A stretch of 64,000 bases of DNA from assembly GCA_947623455.1 (NCBI GenBank), contig OX392536.1:30261465-30325464 (forward strand), given 5' to 3'. Below the pieces are notes generated by a model. The model saw only the letters and a program-made list of their open reading frames with translations, was not told the DNA's origin and did not search any database. The DNA comes from Mimachlamys varia. Taxonomy: Eukaryota; Mollusca; Bivalvia; Pectinida; Pectinidae. Both the position numbers and the translations under genes were made by a program. This document shows positions 35,101-43,510 of this stretch, piece after piece. Each line of letters opens with the position of its first letter. Position 1 is the first letter of the stretch.

Positions 35101-38100
35101 TACATACTGCAATACAAACAAAAAATCAAATCTTATTAAAAACATTGTCTCTTTCCCTTTCTGAAAAGTTCTGGCTATTTTCGCTCTCAGACAGGTTCTG
35201 TTCAAACGAATTGCACAAGGAAACACTCATAAGAAGTGACTCTTTTGTCTTTTTAACACCAACAACATTTGTATTTGCCAACATTAAATTCTTTTTTAAT
35301 TTACATTAGATCCGACGAGAACCATGCATATACATGTATTGGGAAATTCCTTAATTTGAGTTATCTCCACTCACAGCTCTTCACCTAAAAATGAAACAAA
35401 ACAAAACACAAAGCCATGTCAACATATTGATTTTCAGCACCACTAGTGTAGAAGTTTGTATGTAACCATTCCTCAGACAGTATAAAATTGTAAACATTTT
35501 CTGTCGTATGAAGGCATGCTCAATGTGCCATTGATCAAGGATGCCATAATTAAGAGGTGATCCATGTTTCTCCCATCATAAACAAATTTTTCTCTTTTAA
35601 TTGTTCAAAATGTCTCCGTCACCCCTTGGGAATGACAGATAACACGAGCTGACAACAATGTAGTGACGTCATGAAAACAAAACCATCACGTCAGCATTGT
35701 GTTGCATTGATACTTTCTTAAAAAAATGGGTGAGAAATATTCATTGCCTACATTCAGGTTGTGACAGAGAAATCTCCAACCCTTGGGGTAATATTCTTGA
35801 TTGTCTAACCCTCGGCAAAGCTTCGGGTGAGACAACCAAGAGTATCATCTCTTGGGTCGGATATCTCTCTGTTACAGCCTCAAAGAAGAAGGGGGATATT
35901 CTATTAGTTTATATAAAGTTTACCTTGATCGAGCGTAGCTATGGAATTGTTGTCGTCTGCCTGAATCATTGTGACGTTGTATATGGGGCTCCCCAAGGGG
36001 ATTCTCGTGTGGAGCGTATGATAAACAACCTTGCTGTTCTTATCTTTGTCGATGACAGCCACTAAATGAAGCAAAAACAATATGGTTAAACAAAACAAAG
36101 GCACAATGTCACGGTATGCTCTAGAGGGCTATGTCAATTATTCATAAACAGAAATAGATTCAACGTAAGTTGATTAAGTCCTCATATAAAGAGCTATGGA
36201 GATATTGGGATGACTATTGTATTTCAGTTGTACTGGTATCAGCAATTCAACATACCCGGTTTCTATGGAGTCAATGCGAAAGGTACGTTTGGTGTAACCT
36301 ATTAACACCTAAAATGACATGACATTCTACCCTTGACTATGTTAACCGGCGAGCTGATTAAATAGACGAAAGCGTCTGGAAAATTTATGTTACAAAAATT
36401 GAGTGGAAGCATCAGATACCATTTTGTTAAAAATTCAGATTTTGTTTCATATTTTATTTCATTATAACGTTTATTTCACAGGAGCTGTTGCTTGACAATA
36501 TCAATTTCAAATAACATTCACATGATATCAAAATATAAAACGAACCCAGCAACAATAAAGCAAAACACATTTCAATGTAAGCCGTCAAATACGAACTAAC
36601 GTTAGTTCATTTTGAAACGCATCAATCACTTTTTGATTTCCAAAGTTCCCGAGGGCATCCTGTTATTTTTTGAGGGCGACGTTACTGAAAGTAAGGTTGA
36701 GGCAGACTATAAAGTGCTATTCTTATTGACAGGTTCTAGTGGCGTGAAATAAAATGTTTGAGTAGCCTAATTATTGTTCTTGAAAAAAACATATCCCGTG
36801 ATGCTAGGAAATATCAACAAAACAATAATCCAAACTCAAAATCAATTAAATTAAGAGCAAAGTGTAAACAAAGGAAAGATACAATGTAGACACTTGAAAA
36901 GGTACAAGAAAATAAGACCAGGTGTTACAAATGAGTAAGCGTCCTCTCTTTCACCGTCGTCCCCCGCAATATAAATCTAGGCCCAATCCATGTGAATGTT
37001 ACCTCCTACAAGGGATAATTTAGGCATACTTAGTACTAATGAGCATATTCAAAAACGTCCACCTTCATATCATATCATCAAGGATAGAAATTATCCCTCA
37101 ATGACAAGCTAATTTCATATAAACAACCAAAGGGGATATAGTATTTTCTATAGCCTGAAGTTGCAGAAATTCTTGTTCTAGTGAATGTTAGTATGTTAAT
37201 TCTAACAAGTCACATGCTTTGATTGGATTTTCTCTAGTGGCGAATCTTGATGTTAATACAGTTTAGAATAGTATCAATCGAATAAAATCATCTGTGCTCT
37301 TAGCGTTTTTATAAACTCGATAGTTCTATTCCTTTGGACTATCATTTCATTTTAGGAAAAATATGTTTTACTCGGCAAAATGAGGGTGGTAAAAATAATT
37401 TCAAATTTAGGCGAGCTGATATTTAAACGGTTGACGTACGTCCAATCTTTGACATATGTCTATGTAAAGGAACACTCCTTTTTGTCTAGAAATAAGAAAA
37501 AAACATCTTACGGCTGTTTTACCTTGTCGATATAAAAGTCTGATAATGCAGAAAAAAATACGGTATATAATGGAAGACTGCAGATCGAGGCGATTGGTTG
37601 TACGTTATCGATTTTCTATATCAGATTGTTCCATTTCATGATTACTTCACGTGATATCCGCGTTCAGGTCTGATCCATTAATGCGTGCTGGTAGAGTGTA
37701 TCCGTGCCTGATCTATAACGAACCAAATTAAACCTCAGTCATCAACATGCAACATCAAACGATACTGATATTAAACTGTTTGGTATTAAACGATCGATAA
37801 TGCAGGATATGTCTCCTGCGTATATGTCTTAATTGGTTCATCTCCGTGGCTTTATATAAAAAGATTGTTTACTTATCTGATGTTTGATGTTTTGATTGTT
37901 TTCATTTTCTCTTGATATCACAGAAAATCGATTTTGCTCTAATGAAAGAAACAGTGGTAAAATATAGCACAACGCCAACACATGACAAAATTTAGCACAG
38001 CGGCAACACGCGGGTAAAATATAGAACAACGCCAAAAAATAAGGCTCGAAAGTAGCACAGTGCCAAAATGAAAGGTTAAAACATAGCACAGTGCCAACAC

Positions 38101-41100
38101 AAAAGAACAAAATATAGCACAGCGCAAACACACAATGGTAAAAATTAACACCGCACCAATACCCAAGGGCTGTATATAACACACCGACAACACTAAGGGT
38201 AAAATAATGTTCAGCACCAATACACCAATACAAGCGTCAACATAAAAGGGCAAAATAAACAAGGGGAATTATAGCTAAGTGGCAAAACAGTACCAGTCCC
38301 AAAAATATACACAAATCATTCACACAAGGTAAAATACACTGTAGCTTCAGCAAACAGTTTCAAAAATTACACGTGTATTACAGAATATTACAAAAAAAAA
38401 ACCAAACAAACAAAAACAAGATAAGGTCATCATAAATTATCAAATATAGTTTATGTAACCCTATAGCTTCCTCGCAAAACTGATGCATCAATTTAAAAAA
38501 AAATTATTCTTTAGAAAATATCCTATCAAAGAAATAGGAATTTTGGAAATATGATAATAACTATACACAGGACTGACAATGCTTCTTTGAAGTTATAGAG
38601 ATAAAAACAAAAGGTGTAAACAAAGATTTACATAGTGATCCCTGAAATCGTTCAAGAATAATAACACAAAATGATGAAGAATCCCAAGTATATTGTGTAA
38701 TTTGTGTAAAAATGTCAAGACCTCAAAGTGTTTACTGCGAGACTGACACATAAACCACAAGGAACACCGATAAACATTATAAAACATGAACATTGTATTA
38801 CAATTCCACGTTTATGGTGAATATAATAAACAAAGTAACTGTGACACGTTAACACAGCCACTTTTGAAGGCATGTCACCATCAGGAAAGGGAAAGCTCGC
38901 ATGCCATAGTTTTCCCCATTACCACTGTTTTAGGCTCGCTCTTGTTAATGTAATCATTTTACCCGAGATTTCCGTATTTGAATTGATCGACCTCAACCTT
39001 ATCCATAGTTAAAACCCTTCGTTGTCAGGTCCATACTAACACATATCGACCATTACCTTATCCGAAGTTAAAACCCTTCATTGTCAGGTCCATATTAACA
39101 CATATCGACCACTACCTTATCCGAAGTTAAAACCCTTCATTGCTAGGTCCATATTAACACATATCGACCATTACCTTATCCGAAGTTAAAACCCCCATTG
39201 TCAGGTCTATATTAACACATATCGACCACTACCTTATCCGAAGTTAAAACCCCCAGTGTCAGGTCCATATTAACACATATCGACCACTACCTTATCCGAA
39301 GTTAAAACCCCCATTTTCAGGTCCATATTAACACATATCGACCACTACCTTATCCGAAGTTTAAACCCCCATTGTCAGGTCTATATTAACACATATCGAC
39401 CACTACCTTATCCGAAGTTAAAACCCCATTGTCAGGTCTATATTAACACATATCGACCATTACCTTATCCGAACTTAAAACCCCCAGTGTCAGGTCTATA
39501 TTAACACATATCGTCCACTACCATATCCGAAGTTAAAACCCCATTATCAGGTCTATATTAACACATATCGACCATTACCTTATCCGAAGTTAAAACCCCC
39601 AGTGTCAGGTCTATATTAACACATATCGACCACTACCTTATCCGAAGTTAAAACCCCATTGTCAGGTCTATATTAACACATATCGACCACTACCTTATCC
39701 GAAATTAAAACCCCATTGCCAGGTCTATATTAACACATATCGACCATTACCTTATCCGAAGTTAAAACCCCCAGTGTCAGGTCTATATTAACACATTTCG
39801 ACCTCTACTTTAGCACTTGCTAAAACCATCAATGTCTGGTTATATATAACAACATACCGACATCTGGAAAAGTCCATTTTTAAGAAGTGTTATATGTTGT
39901 AATAACCTGGTCACTATTTTAGAAATGAAAAGCACTATTCATGGAATATGTAAAAGAAGCCAATGTTATAATTTCGTGAATGATGAATAATTATGTTTTA
40001 TTTGATATCTTTACATTTTCAAGTGTTTGGACTTTTCAATGCAAGCATGAATAAGAAAACATATGCATTTTATTTGTTTATTTCTAACAAGGGGCAACAC
40101 AACAGAGGGAGGAGCGTGTTTTACCGGGTAAATTTTATAGAAAATATTTCGGGCGCAATGTGGGACAGTATTAAAATATAGTTTATATAAATTGTTTACT
40201 TACCTAAAATTAGGTTACAAATGACTTCATGTTGGCCACAAACATTTATCAACGACAAAGTCATGAATTTGACTTGATGGTGACGGATTAGTATAGGGTA
40301 ATTAAATATGTAAATTGTCAATATCCTTCTGATTATTAAAATGTTTAATCTTAAAATCAATCGTTTCCTGATATTGACATTCGGAACATTGTATAAATAT
40401 AGTAATAGCTACAAGGAGAAAGAAAATCGATCGTAGTCGTCTTTTTTTTTTTATGGCAAACAATTAGACATGTTGTTAGTTTTCAGGGGAAAAAAGACAA
40501 ATGTATTTGGAAACAGCATTTATAGTCTGTTTTAAGATGTGTTTCTAAGTGATAAGTGGATAAAAAGGTGTAGAAATTCAACAGGATAATAAGAAGAGGT
40601 TATATACCAAGGACACAGACGAATGATAAATATGCCCTGGTTATACATTAATAACCGTACTTATATATGTGTGTTACGTCATCTTTACATATTGATAAGG
40701 GGGTAACAGACTCTTTATTTTGTAGATTTTGTAGTCTCCGAGGTTTGCTGGAGCCTCCTTAGCCACAGTTAATCTCATTTGAGTATTGGGTGGCACAGTA
40801 CATAATACTCACATGTTCGTAGTACACGATTTGAAATTTTACAGAACTAGTTTAATTTTACTTCTAAATTAATAAATTAAATGGGTTTTACGCACCTGAC
40901 CCTTTTGCTTCAACATAAGTTTAGAAATTTTGCATTCCCATCTTTTGGCCCACCCAGCATCACTGAGAATTCGAGGATGAAACAGCTGTATGTTTCAGTT
41001 TAATCCGTTTTTTTGTATGGTACACTGTATCTACATGTATTACTTAATTTAAAAGGTGCAGCATATGTGTGTTACGTCATCTCTTTAGTACTAGTATGTC

Positions 41101-42544
41101 ATTCCCCTTTTCGCCTCATTATTTCCTACTTACCACTAGTCTAACAACAACAGGACCAAGGCTAGGTACTAATTATTAAACATTGATGTAGCTACATGCT
41201 TTCAGTAGGACTGCTCATGGTTATTAAAGGAATGATATTCATTTTTCAACATTGGCATCTGGGCATATTCCATGAATTGCGTTAGAGATTCATGGTAAAT
41301 ATTTCCAGAAAGCCAATGTTGTTATGACCTCATGGATTTTGAAAAAAATAAATTTCATTCCCTATATTTACATTATGATTATTTTTATTTTATCTGTGAA
41401 CGCAAGCCATAATAAAAAACGTGCATGTTTTCATGTTTTTACCCGGGTGTGACGTTGGAGAGAGAACAGCCGTTTTCGCGGGAAAGTGTTACATAGTTCG
41501 TGACAAGGTCTTAGCAACCATAATAACAACAACCGAACGAAAATGTATAGTTCCATCTACAACATTTATTCTATGAAAGTTTTGGAGCGATTTTTATATT
41601 TGGAAATGTAAGAGGACCGTTACAATATCGAATGTCTCGACATATTACATGGATCGTGTTTATTTAAAATAACACGGGTAGAAGAACAATTCCGATGGCT
41701 TGACGGCGGATAGTACTTAGGCCTATGAGACCACAGGGTAACTTTCGGTGCCAAACAGAACGCTTGCATTTGTTAAAATTTTATTTAAACATGACAGTTT
41801 TTGTTGTCACTGTATTTTCAAGGAATTTGTTTTTTAATTTAATTTTTTATTTTTAATTTTAAAAAGTTTACTTTAAAAATCATAATCATTTATATTGTTC
41901 AGGAACTACAACTATTTGTCAAGGTATTACTACACGCTGTTTGCATGTGATGAGGCTAATGTTGTTATGAGAAATGAATACAATTTTCGCCAATGCTTTC
42001 AGCATACCGAATGTAAATATAATGGGATACATTTCATCATCATCATCATCATCATCATTCGTCGTCGTCGTCGTCCGTCGTCATCATCATCATTGATCTT
42101 GACTGATTAGACAAGGACAGATATATTCAAACCTCGTTAACACGAACTCTTATAACTCAAATACCTTGTTTAATTGGACATATTTAGTTGGTCCCGACCA
42201 AACTTCACATTGTAAACATTTGGATACGTTTATCTCATTGTGTTTATACTCATTGTTGCTATTTGGAGAGAACTAATATAGGCTATGACTGTTGGTCGAT
42301 CCTTTTTTATGAAATAAAATAAGTTGAAATGAAATTTGGATTCTTAGATAACCTTAATGTTCCACAATGACCTGTCGTTTTCGAGATAACCAGATTGGAC
42401 TGTATTAGAAGAAGATTCAGTTCATGACAACAATTATTCCTTACCTATCTGTGCGTCCGACGGGAAGATAGTCACCAGTATCTCCAACAGGACAAATATC
42501 ATTCCTGGAAGGGAAGCGGACCCCGACAACATAAACACCTTCAT
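13714..42544 (-). CDS. IR25a: Ionotropic receptor IR25a, complete (15 coding exons, ~934 aa)
   Basis: Coding exons on the minus strand are 42544-42445, 36061-35924, 35106-34843, 34215-34040, 33592-33539, 25435-25289, 24772-24605, 23146-23027, 19808-19710, 17887-17696, 17102-16760, 16072-15823, 15134-14950, 14498-14366 and 14149-13714. All introns are GT..AG and phases agree (2,805 nt with stop). The protein has a signal peptide, an amino-terminal domain (about 35-400), ligand-binding half S1 (about 410-535), M1 (about 541-559), a pore loop with SLTPQGGGEAP, M3 with [13 protein letters not shown]2 (about 640-790), M4 (about 834-856) and a short Ser/Asn/Gly-rich tail. SLTPQGGGEAP, the WWLFGFIII helix and VWDYPVS are hallmarks of IR25a, the protostome co-receptor that pairs with tuning IRs to form cation channels in chemosensory cells. 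Its length is close to insect IR25a. The S1 Arg (residue about 501 in MAEREN) and an Asp in VWD suggest a ligand-competent pocket. Confidence 0.93.
14366..14498 (-). CDS. IR25a: IR25a exon 14: S2 end
   Basis: This encodes [20 protein letters not shown] and [18 protein letters not shown], the closing strands of S2 (pattern P-x-x-FAV-x-x-GSPL-x-x-x-IS/N). Donor GTAAGG; two bases are carried over. Confidence 0.93.
14950..15134 (-). CDS. IR25a: IR25a exon 13: S2 with co-receptor loop
   Basis: This encodes [34 protein letters not shown] and SGEYAYI. The [20 protein letters not shown] block is specific to IR25a orthologues and keeps an N-D-S glycosylation sequon. The Asp in VWD aligns with the ligand amino-group acid of iGluRs. 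Confidence 0.95.
15411..15580. mobile_element. 170-bp palindromic element in IR25a intron 12
   Basis: CTGTTACTATTTAAGGATTA at the left is the exact reverse complement of the last 20 bases at the right. The arms continue imperfectly inward (TTATAACACAAAAAACTGGA versus CTCCAGTTTTTGGTGTTATA) around a short loop. It is a non-coding MITE-like foldback. Confidence 0.75.
15823..16072 (-). CDS. IR25a: IR25a exon 12: selectivity filter, M3 and start of S2
   Basis: It completes the pore with [12 protein letters not shown], continues with M3 ([20 protein letters not shown]), [11 protein letters not shown], and the S2 segment [20 protein letters not shown]. His replaces the usual Phe after TANLAA. Donor GTGAGT; two bases are carried over. 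Confidence 0.95.
16385..16482. repeat. Two-copy direct repeat of about 45 bp
   Basis: GCATATTCCACAGTGACCTG followed by AGAACATGTTAC is repeated downstream as ACATATTTCACAGGGACCTG followed by AGAATATGTAAC, within IR25a intron 11. Confidence 0.65.
16760..17102 (-). CDS. IR25a: IR25a exon 11: S1 end, M1 and pore loop
   Basis: This contains [20 protein letters not shown], with the ligand-carboxylate-binding Arg, then [15 protein letters not shown], the M1 helix ([19 protein letters not shown]) and the pore helix [13 protein letters not shown]. The donor at 16759 splits the pore Gly codon. Confidence 0.95.
17236..17373. mobile_element. Short foldback element in IR25a intron 10
   Basis: CCAGTTTCATGAACG at the left matches CGTTCATGAAACTGG at the right in inverted orientation, with further imperfect pairing (CTTAA/TTAAG). 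A related element with CCCGATTTCATCAATGTTCC and TTTGATGAAACTGGAGCC ends lies at 24036-24207. Confidence 0.65.
17696..17887 (-). CDS. IR25a: IR25a exon 10: ligand-binding half S1
   Basis: This encodes [48 protein letters not shown]. The G-Y-C-x-DLL and G-x-WNG-x-I/V-x-EL motifs are diagnostic of iGluR S1. Confidence 0.95.
17938..18112 (+). repeat. Dispersed repeat family B copy
   Basis: It runs from TACATGGCGGGTGTCGTCGA through CTTCCGGAACACCCGGTCTT to TCGATTTTGAGTTTGGGTTC and GTTAACGATTCGGTATT. The same ordered blocks occur at 32756 and 44636 and, reversed, at 28070 and 36800. It lies in IR25a intron 9. Confidence 0.7.
18515..18735. repeat. Pyrimidine-rich low-complexity tract (CCCTGCC/CTCTNCC)
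   Basis: About 220 bp composed almost only of C and T on the plus strand, made of irregular CTGCC, TCTACC and TTCCCTGCC units. On the minus (transcribed) strand of IR25a intron 9 it is a purine tract, which may adopt unusual structure. Confidence 0.75.
19326..19363. repeat. 13-bp tandem triplication
   Basis: CACCTCTATAGCA-type units occur three times in a row within IR25a intron 9. Confidence 0.8.
19710..19808 (-). CDS. IR25a: IR25a exon 9: linker into ligand-binding domain
   Basis: This starts [10 protein letters not shown] and ends [10 protein letters not shown], the first beta strand of the S1 ligand-binding half. Phase 0 at both ends; donor GTAAAC. Confidence 0.88.
20845..20962 (+). repeat. 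Dispersed repeat family A copy
   Basis: GATGACGTAACACACACATA leads into GTTGCACCTTTTAAATTTT, AGAGTATGCCATAATGAATT, the GCATCATGCAGCTGTTTCG block and ACTCTTTAGTGATGC, the conserved order of the family. Confidence 0.75.
20963..22196. other. IR25a intron 8 segment, nothing recognised
   Basis: About 1.2 kb with several short open stretches on both strands but no motif, splice context or homology that I recognise. It could be an old decayed transposon. Confidence 0.4.
22197..22363. mobile_element. 167-bp palindromic MITE-like element
   Basis: Arms of about 75 bases pair imperfectly: GGATATGGAATTTATTTCAC at the left with GTGAAATAAATTCCATATCC at the right, extended outward by GGTTACACAACGAG / GAGTCGTGTGACC and inward through TAATTATTTTTTAAAAG / CTTTTAAAAAATAATTA and ACAAAAGAC / GTCTTTTGT. 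No coding capacity. Confidence 0.8.
23027..23146 (-). CDS. IR25a: IR25a exon 8: amino-terminal domain, last part
   Basis: This encodes [20 protein letters not shown] and then a strand ending LILGNTP. The G-x-x-G-x-IxF-x-xG-R/Q pattern is the conserved closing segment of iGluR amino-terminal domains. Its acceptor (CCCCTTTTTACCCACAG) adjoins a tandem repeat derived from the same sequence. Confidence 0.88.
23147..23655. repeat. About 101-bp tandem repeat abutting the IR25a exon 8 acceptor
   Basis: The marker ATGGTTGTAT (ATGGTCGTAT in the first copy) recurs at 23211, 23312, 23413, 23514 and 23590, giving a 101-bp period with one 76-bp unit. Every unit contains a GGTAAAAAGGG block. The most proximal diverged unit starts within the polypyrimidine tract of exon 8, whose minus-strand acceptor includes CCCTTTTTACC. 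A further isolated fragment lies near 23915-23960. Confidence 0.85.
24036..24207. mobile_element. Short foldback element in IR25a intron 7
   Basis: Diverged relative of the element at 17236-17373: inverted ends around ATTTCATCAATGTTCCTTAA and ATTTGATGAAACTGGAGCC, with internal CTTAAGTTAAAG and AGTTTAAGG segments. No coding capacity. Confidence 0.5.
24605..24772 (-). CDS. IR25a: IR25a exon 7: amino-terminal domain
   Basis: This encodes [19 protein letters not shown], then a loop with [12 protein letters not shown] and a helix KMIIAAFKQ. Phase 0 at both ends; acceptor TTGCCAG, donor GTATGA. Confidence 0.85.
25289..25435 (-). CDS. IR25a: IR25a exon 6: amino-terminal domain
   Basis: Forty-nine codons in phase 0. 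It contains [14 protein letters not shown], with two close cysteines likely forming a disulfide, followed by a helix and FSSFDIQ. It lies 8.1 kb downstream of exon 5, across the largest intron. Confidence 0.85.
25600..25800. repeat. About 26-bp tandem repeat
   Basis: AAAATATAAACCTATCTTAT-type units recur about seven to eight times with small changes in IR25a intron 5, about 165 bp from exon 6. Confidence 0.85.
26141..26306. mobile_element. 166-bp near-perfect palindrome (family C foldback)
   Basis: ATATATGGATTGAAAGTCAT at the left and ATGACTTTCAATCCATATAT at the right are exact inverses, and the arms remain nearly perfect through AACTTTCATAGTGCTATGAA and GGTCAGCCGTTACAT to a loop around AAGCCCTAGCGGGCTT. 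A second copy lies at 45811. Confidence 0.88.
27640..27745 (-). repeat. Possible family B fragment, reversed
   Basis: Minus-strand blocks CGGATTATGGTTTTGTTAAC and GCTTCGGTATTCTG match the end of family B; the rest is not alignable by eye. Confidence 0.4.
27845..27922. repeat. 30-bp repeat, three copies
   Basis: AATGTCTCGAAACAGTTGAA-type units (ATGTCCCGAAACATTTGAAG, ATGTCTCAAAACATTTGAAG) occur three times in IR25a intron 5. Confidence 0.75.
28070..28235 (-). repeat. Dispersed repeat family B copy, reversed
   Basis: Minus-strand order: AAGCGCTTATT-like block, ATTCCGGAATACTCGTCTTA, TTCTCTTGTTATTCTCAAAG, then ACATGTGAACTTTCTTTTG and the GTTTGAGTTTAG end. Confidence 0.6.
28331..28376 (+). repeat. 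Dispersed repeat family A, terminal fragment
   Basis: GATGACGTAACACACACATA followed by TGCTGCACCTTGTAAATTT; only the terminus is present. Confidence 0.65.
29063..29107. promoter_or_regulatory. Two perfect CRE palindromes 37 bp apart (unproven)
   Basis: TGACGTCA occurs at 29063-29070 and again at 29100-29107 in IR25a intron 5. CREB/ATF proteins bind this octamer. Functional use here is only a possibility. Confidence 0.25.
29716..32640. repeat. 38-bp minisatellite array, about 2.9 kb, in IR25a intron 5
   Basis: The unit is GATAATGTGGAACAGGTCCC followed by AGAGCAGTAGAGCAGAGT (38 bp), repeated roughly 75 times with substitutions and shortened 30-bp variants lacking the GTAGAGCA block. The minus strand of the unit has no stop codon in any frame, so many long open frames appear; their protein changes frame with each unit and they are not genes. 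Confidence 0.95.
32641..33538. other. IR25a intron 5 between the 38-bp array and exon 5
   Basis: Unique AT-rich sequence apart from the family B copy at 32756-32930; no exon or RNA gene recognised. Confidence 0.5.
32756..32930 (+). repeat. Dispersed repeat family B copy
   Basis: It begins CATGACGAGTGTCGTTGATG, continues AGACGCTTATTCTTCCGGAA and TTTATCGATTTGGAGTTCGG, matching the copies at 17938 and 44636. Confidence 0.7.
33539..33592 (-). CDS. IR25a: IR25a exon 5: 18-codon amino-terminal domain exon
   Basis: A very short exon encodes [18 protein letters not shown] in phase 0 at both ends. The KYNWFVLSK strand is typical of iGluR amino-terminal domains. Acceptor TTCTAG, donor GTATGA. Confidence 0.85.
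34040..34215 (-). CDS. IR25a: IR25a exon 4: amino-terminal domain
   Basis: It starts [19 protein letters not shown] and ends with the strand and helix [17 protein letters not shown]. The open frame continues through both flanking introns, so the ends were set by splice sites and phase: acceptor GAAAG, donor GTAATT. Confidence 0.75.
34843..35106 (-). CDS. IR25a: IR25a exon 3: amino-terminal domain
   Basis: This encodes [20 protein letters not shown] and later [13 protein letters not shown], with the strand-helix rhythm of a bilobed binding fold. Acceptor TTGCAG, donor GTAATG. Confidence 0.85.
35924..36061 (-). CDS. IR25a: IR25a exon 2: amino-terminal domain, first strands
   Basis: This encodes [17 protein letters not shown] and the following helix, the opening beta-alpha unit of the periplasmic-binding-like amino-terminal domain. 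Acceptor is TTTAG, donor GTAAAC, both in phase 1. Confidence 0.8.
36800..36975 (-). repeat. Dispersed repeat family B copy, reversed
   Basis: Minus-strand blocks ATTGATTTTGAGTTTGGATT, TTTCCTTTGTTTACACTTTG and ACACCTGGTCTTATTTTCTT appear in the same relative arrangement as in other copies, in IR25a intron 1. Confidence 0.6.
37950..38345. repeat. About 29-bp degenerate tandem repeat in IR25a intron 1
   Basis: Units of the type GTAAAATATAGCACAACGCC followed by AACACA recur about a dozen times with considerable divergence. Confidence 0.8.
38999..39830. repeat. About 58-60-bp tandem repeat, 14 copies, in IR25a intron 1
   Basis: Units of TATCCGAAGTTAAAACCCCC, then GTCAGGTCTATATTAACACA and TATCGACCACTACCT. 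Early units are one or two bases longer (CCCTTCATTG) and the last is degraded. Confidence 0.93.
40668..41083 (-). repeat. Dispersed repeat family A, longest copy, reversed
   Basis: Both edges carry the GTGTGTTACGTCATCT motif (40668 and about 41069). In between, in reverse order, are CGAGGTTTGCTGGAGCCTCC, GGTTTTACGCACCTGAC, CCATCTTTTGGCCCACC and AAAAGGTGCAGCATATGTGT. This matches the copy at 770-1112 block by block. Confidence 0.8.
42037..42095. repeat. Compound trinucleotide microsatellite (CAT)n(CGT)n(CAT)n
   Basis: About seven CAT units, then GTC/CGT units interrupted once, then CAT units again, within IR25a intron 1. Confidence 0.95.
42120..42405. mobile_element. Possible pogo-like MITE
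   Basis: AAACCTCGTTAACACGAAC at the left and a TCGAGATAACCAGATTGGAC end at the right loosely pair as inverted ends, ending near CTGTA. Pairing is imperfect and the boundaries are uncertain. Confidence 0.35.
42445..42544 (-). CDS. IR25a: IR25a exon 1: start and signal peptide
   Basis: The ATG is at 42544-42542. The exon encodes a hydrophobic stretch ([19 protein letters not shown]) that reads as a secretory signal with cleavage near Ala-Gln. Donor GTAAGG; one base is carried over. It is separated from the next exon by a 6.4 kb intron. Confidence 0.8.
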
Positions 42545-43510
42545 TTTACCGAGTATTCACAGAAAAAGGTTCGTCTCTTTAAGTGTTTATGACCGCTAAA
42601 ACCTGTACAATCATATCCGGTGGTTTTATCGCGACCTCCATCCTACAATGTACTCGGAGTACCTGGACCACAACGTCTATTGATTGGCGTGTCTGATGTT
42701 ACCGTCTATACAGGTAGGAGCCTGCAGGTACAGCAGCGTCAGTACTCGCAGGTAGATCCAGCCTCGCGGGGAAGGGATGGCAGCCATTCTCTGTTTACCC
42801 ACCATAACAGCACGGAATAGATTTACTAATGAATAAAACGCTTCGGCATTTACTGGATTTTTATTTTCTAAGTAATTAATTTACACGTTTGTGGTTATTC
42901 TCTATACTTTTTCACATAGCAATTGATTGTGTTATAGATTGAACGATTACCTACTATATCGATTTAACCTTTTATGGCTACAATTAGAAGGAACACTTTT
43001 GTATTTCACTTTTACCAATATTTTGTATCACCAACCATAACCGCAATAATTGATCTAGTGATGTCACACAATACAAAGGTATACATTATTTTTTCATTAA
43101 CATTAATGTTATTGGTGGAAACAGTTGGATTCCCCTAACGAGGCCAAATATCTCCACATATTGTATTTCATCCAAAGGAAATAATACAGCAATTAATATT
43201 TCAGAAAACCCCACAAAGATTTGGTATAATTATACAGGACCTAGCCAATAACCCTCATTTATAATCATGGAGGAAACACGGGACAGCGTTTGAGATAAGA
43301 GGACGACTGTCACTGGTTTCAGAATGCATGGGCTGAGTCAACAAAAGAGCAAAATGATTAAATTGACAAAGTTCGCTGCACAATGTAAATAAAGACATGC
43401 CGCGAATGGTTTTGTGTGTGTGGAGACCTCTCTGGGAGTTTGCTCATAGGTACAAATCCCTCTGAGGATGGTGCTGATGACGACACTATAATATCCTTTG
43501 AGCAAATTAT
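42545..43510. other. Upstream region of IR25a, no gene recognised
   Basis: This should hold the IR25a promoter and 5' UTR. A GC-richer stretch lies at about 42640-42790. No TATA box or other gene can be supported. Confidence 0.5.
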
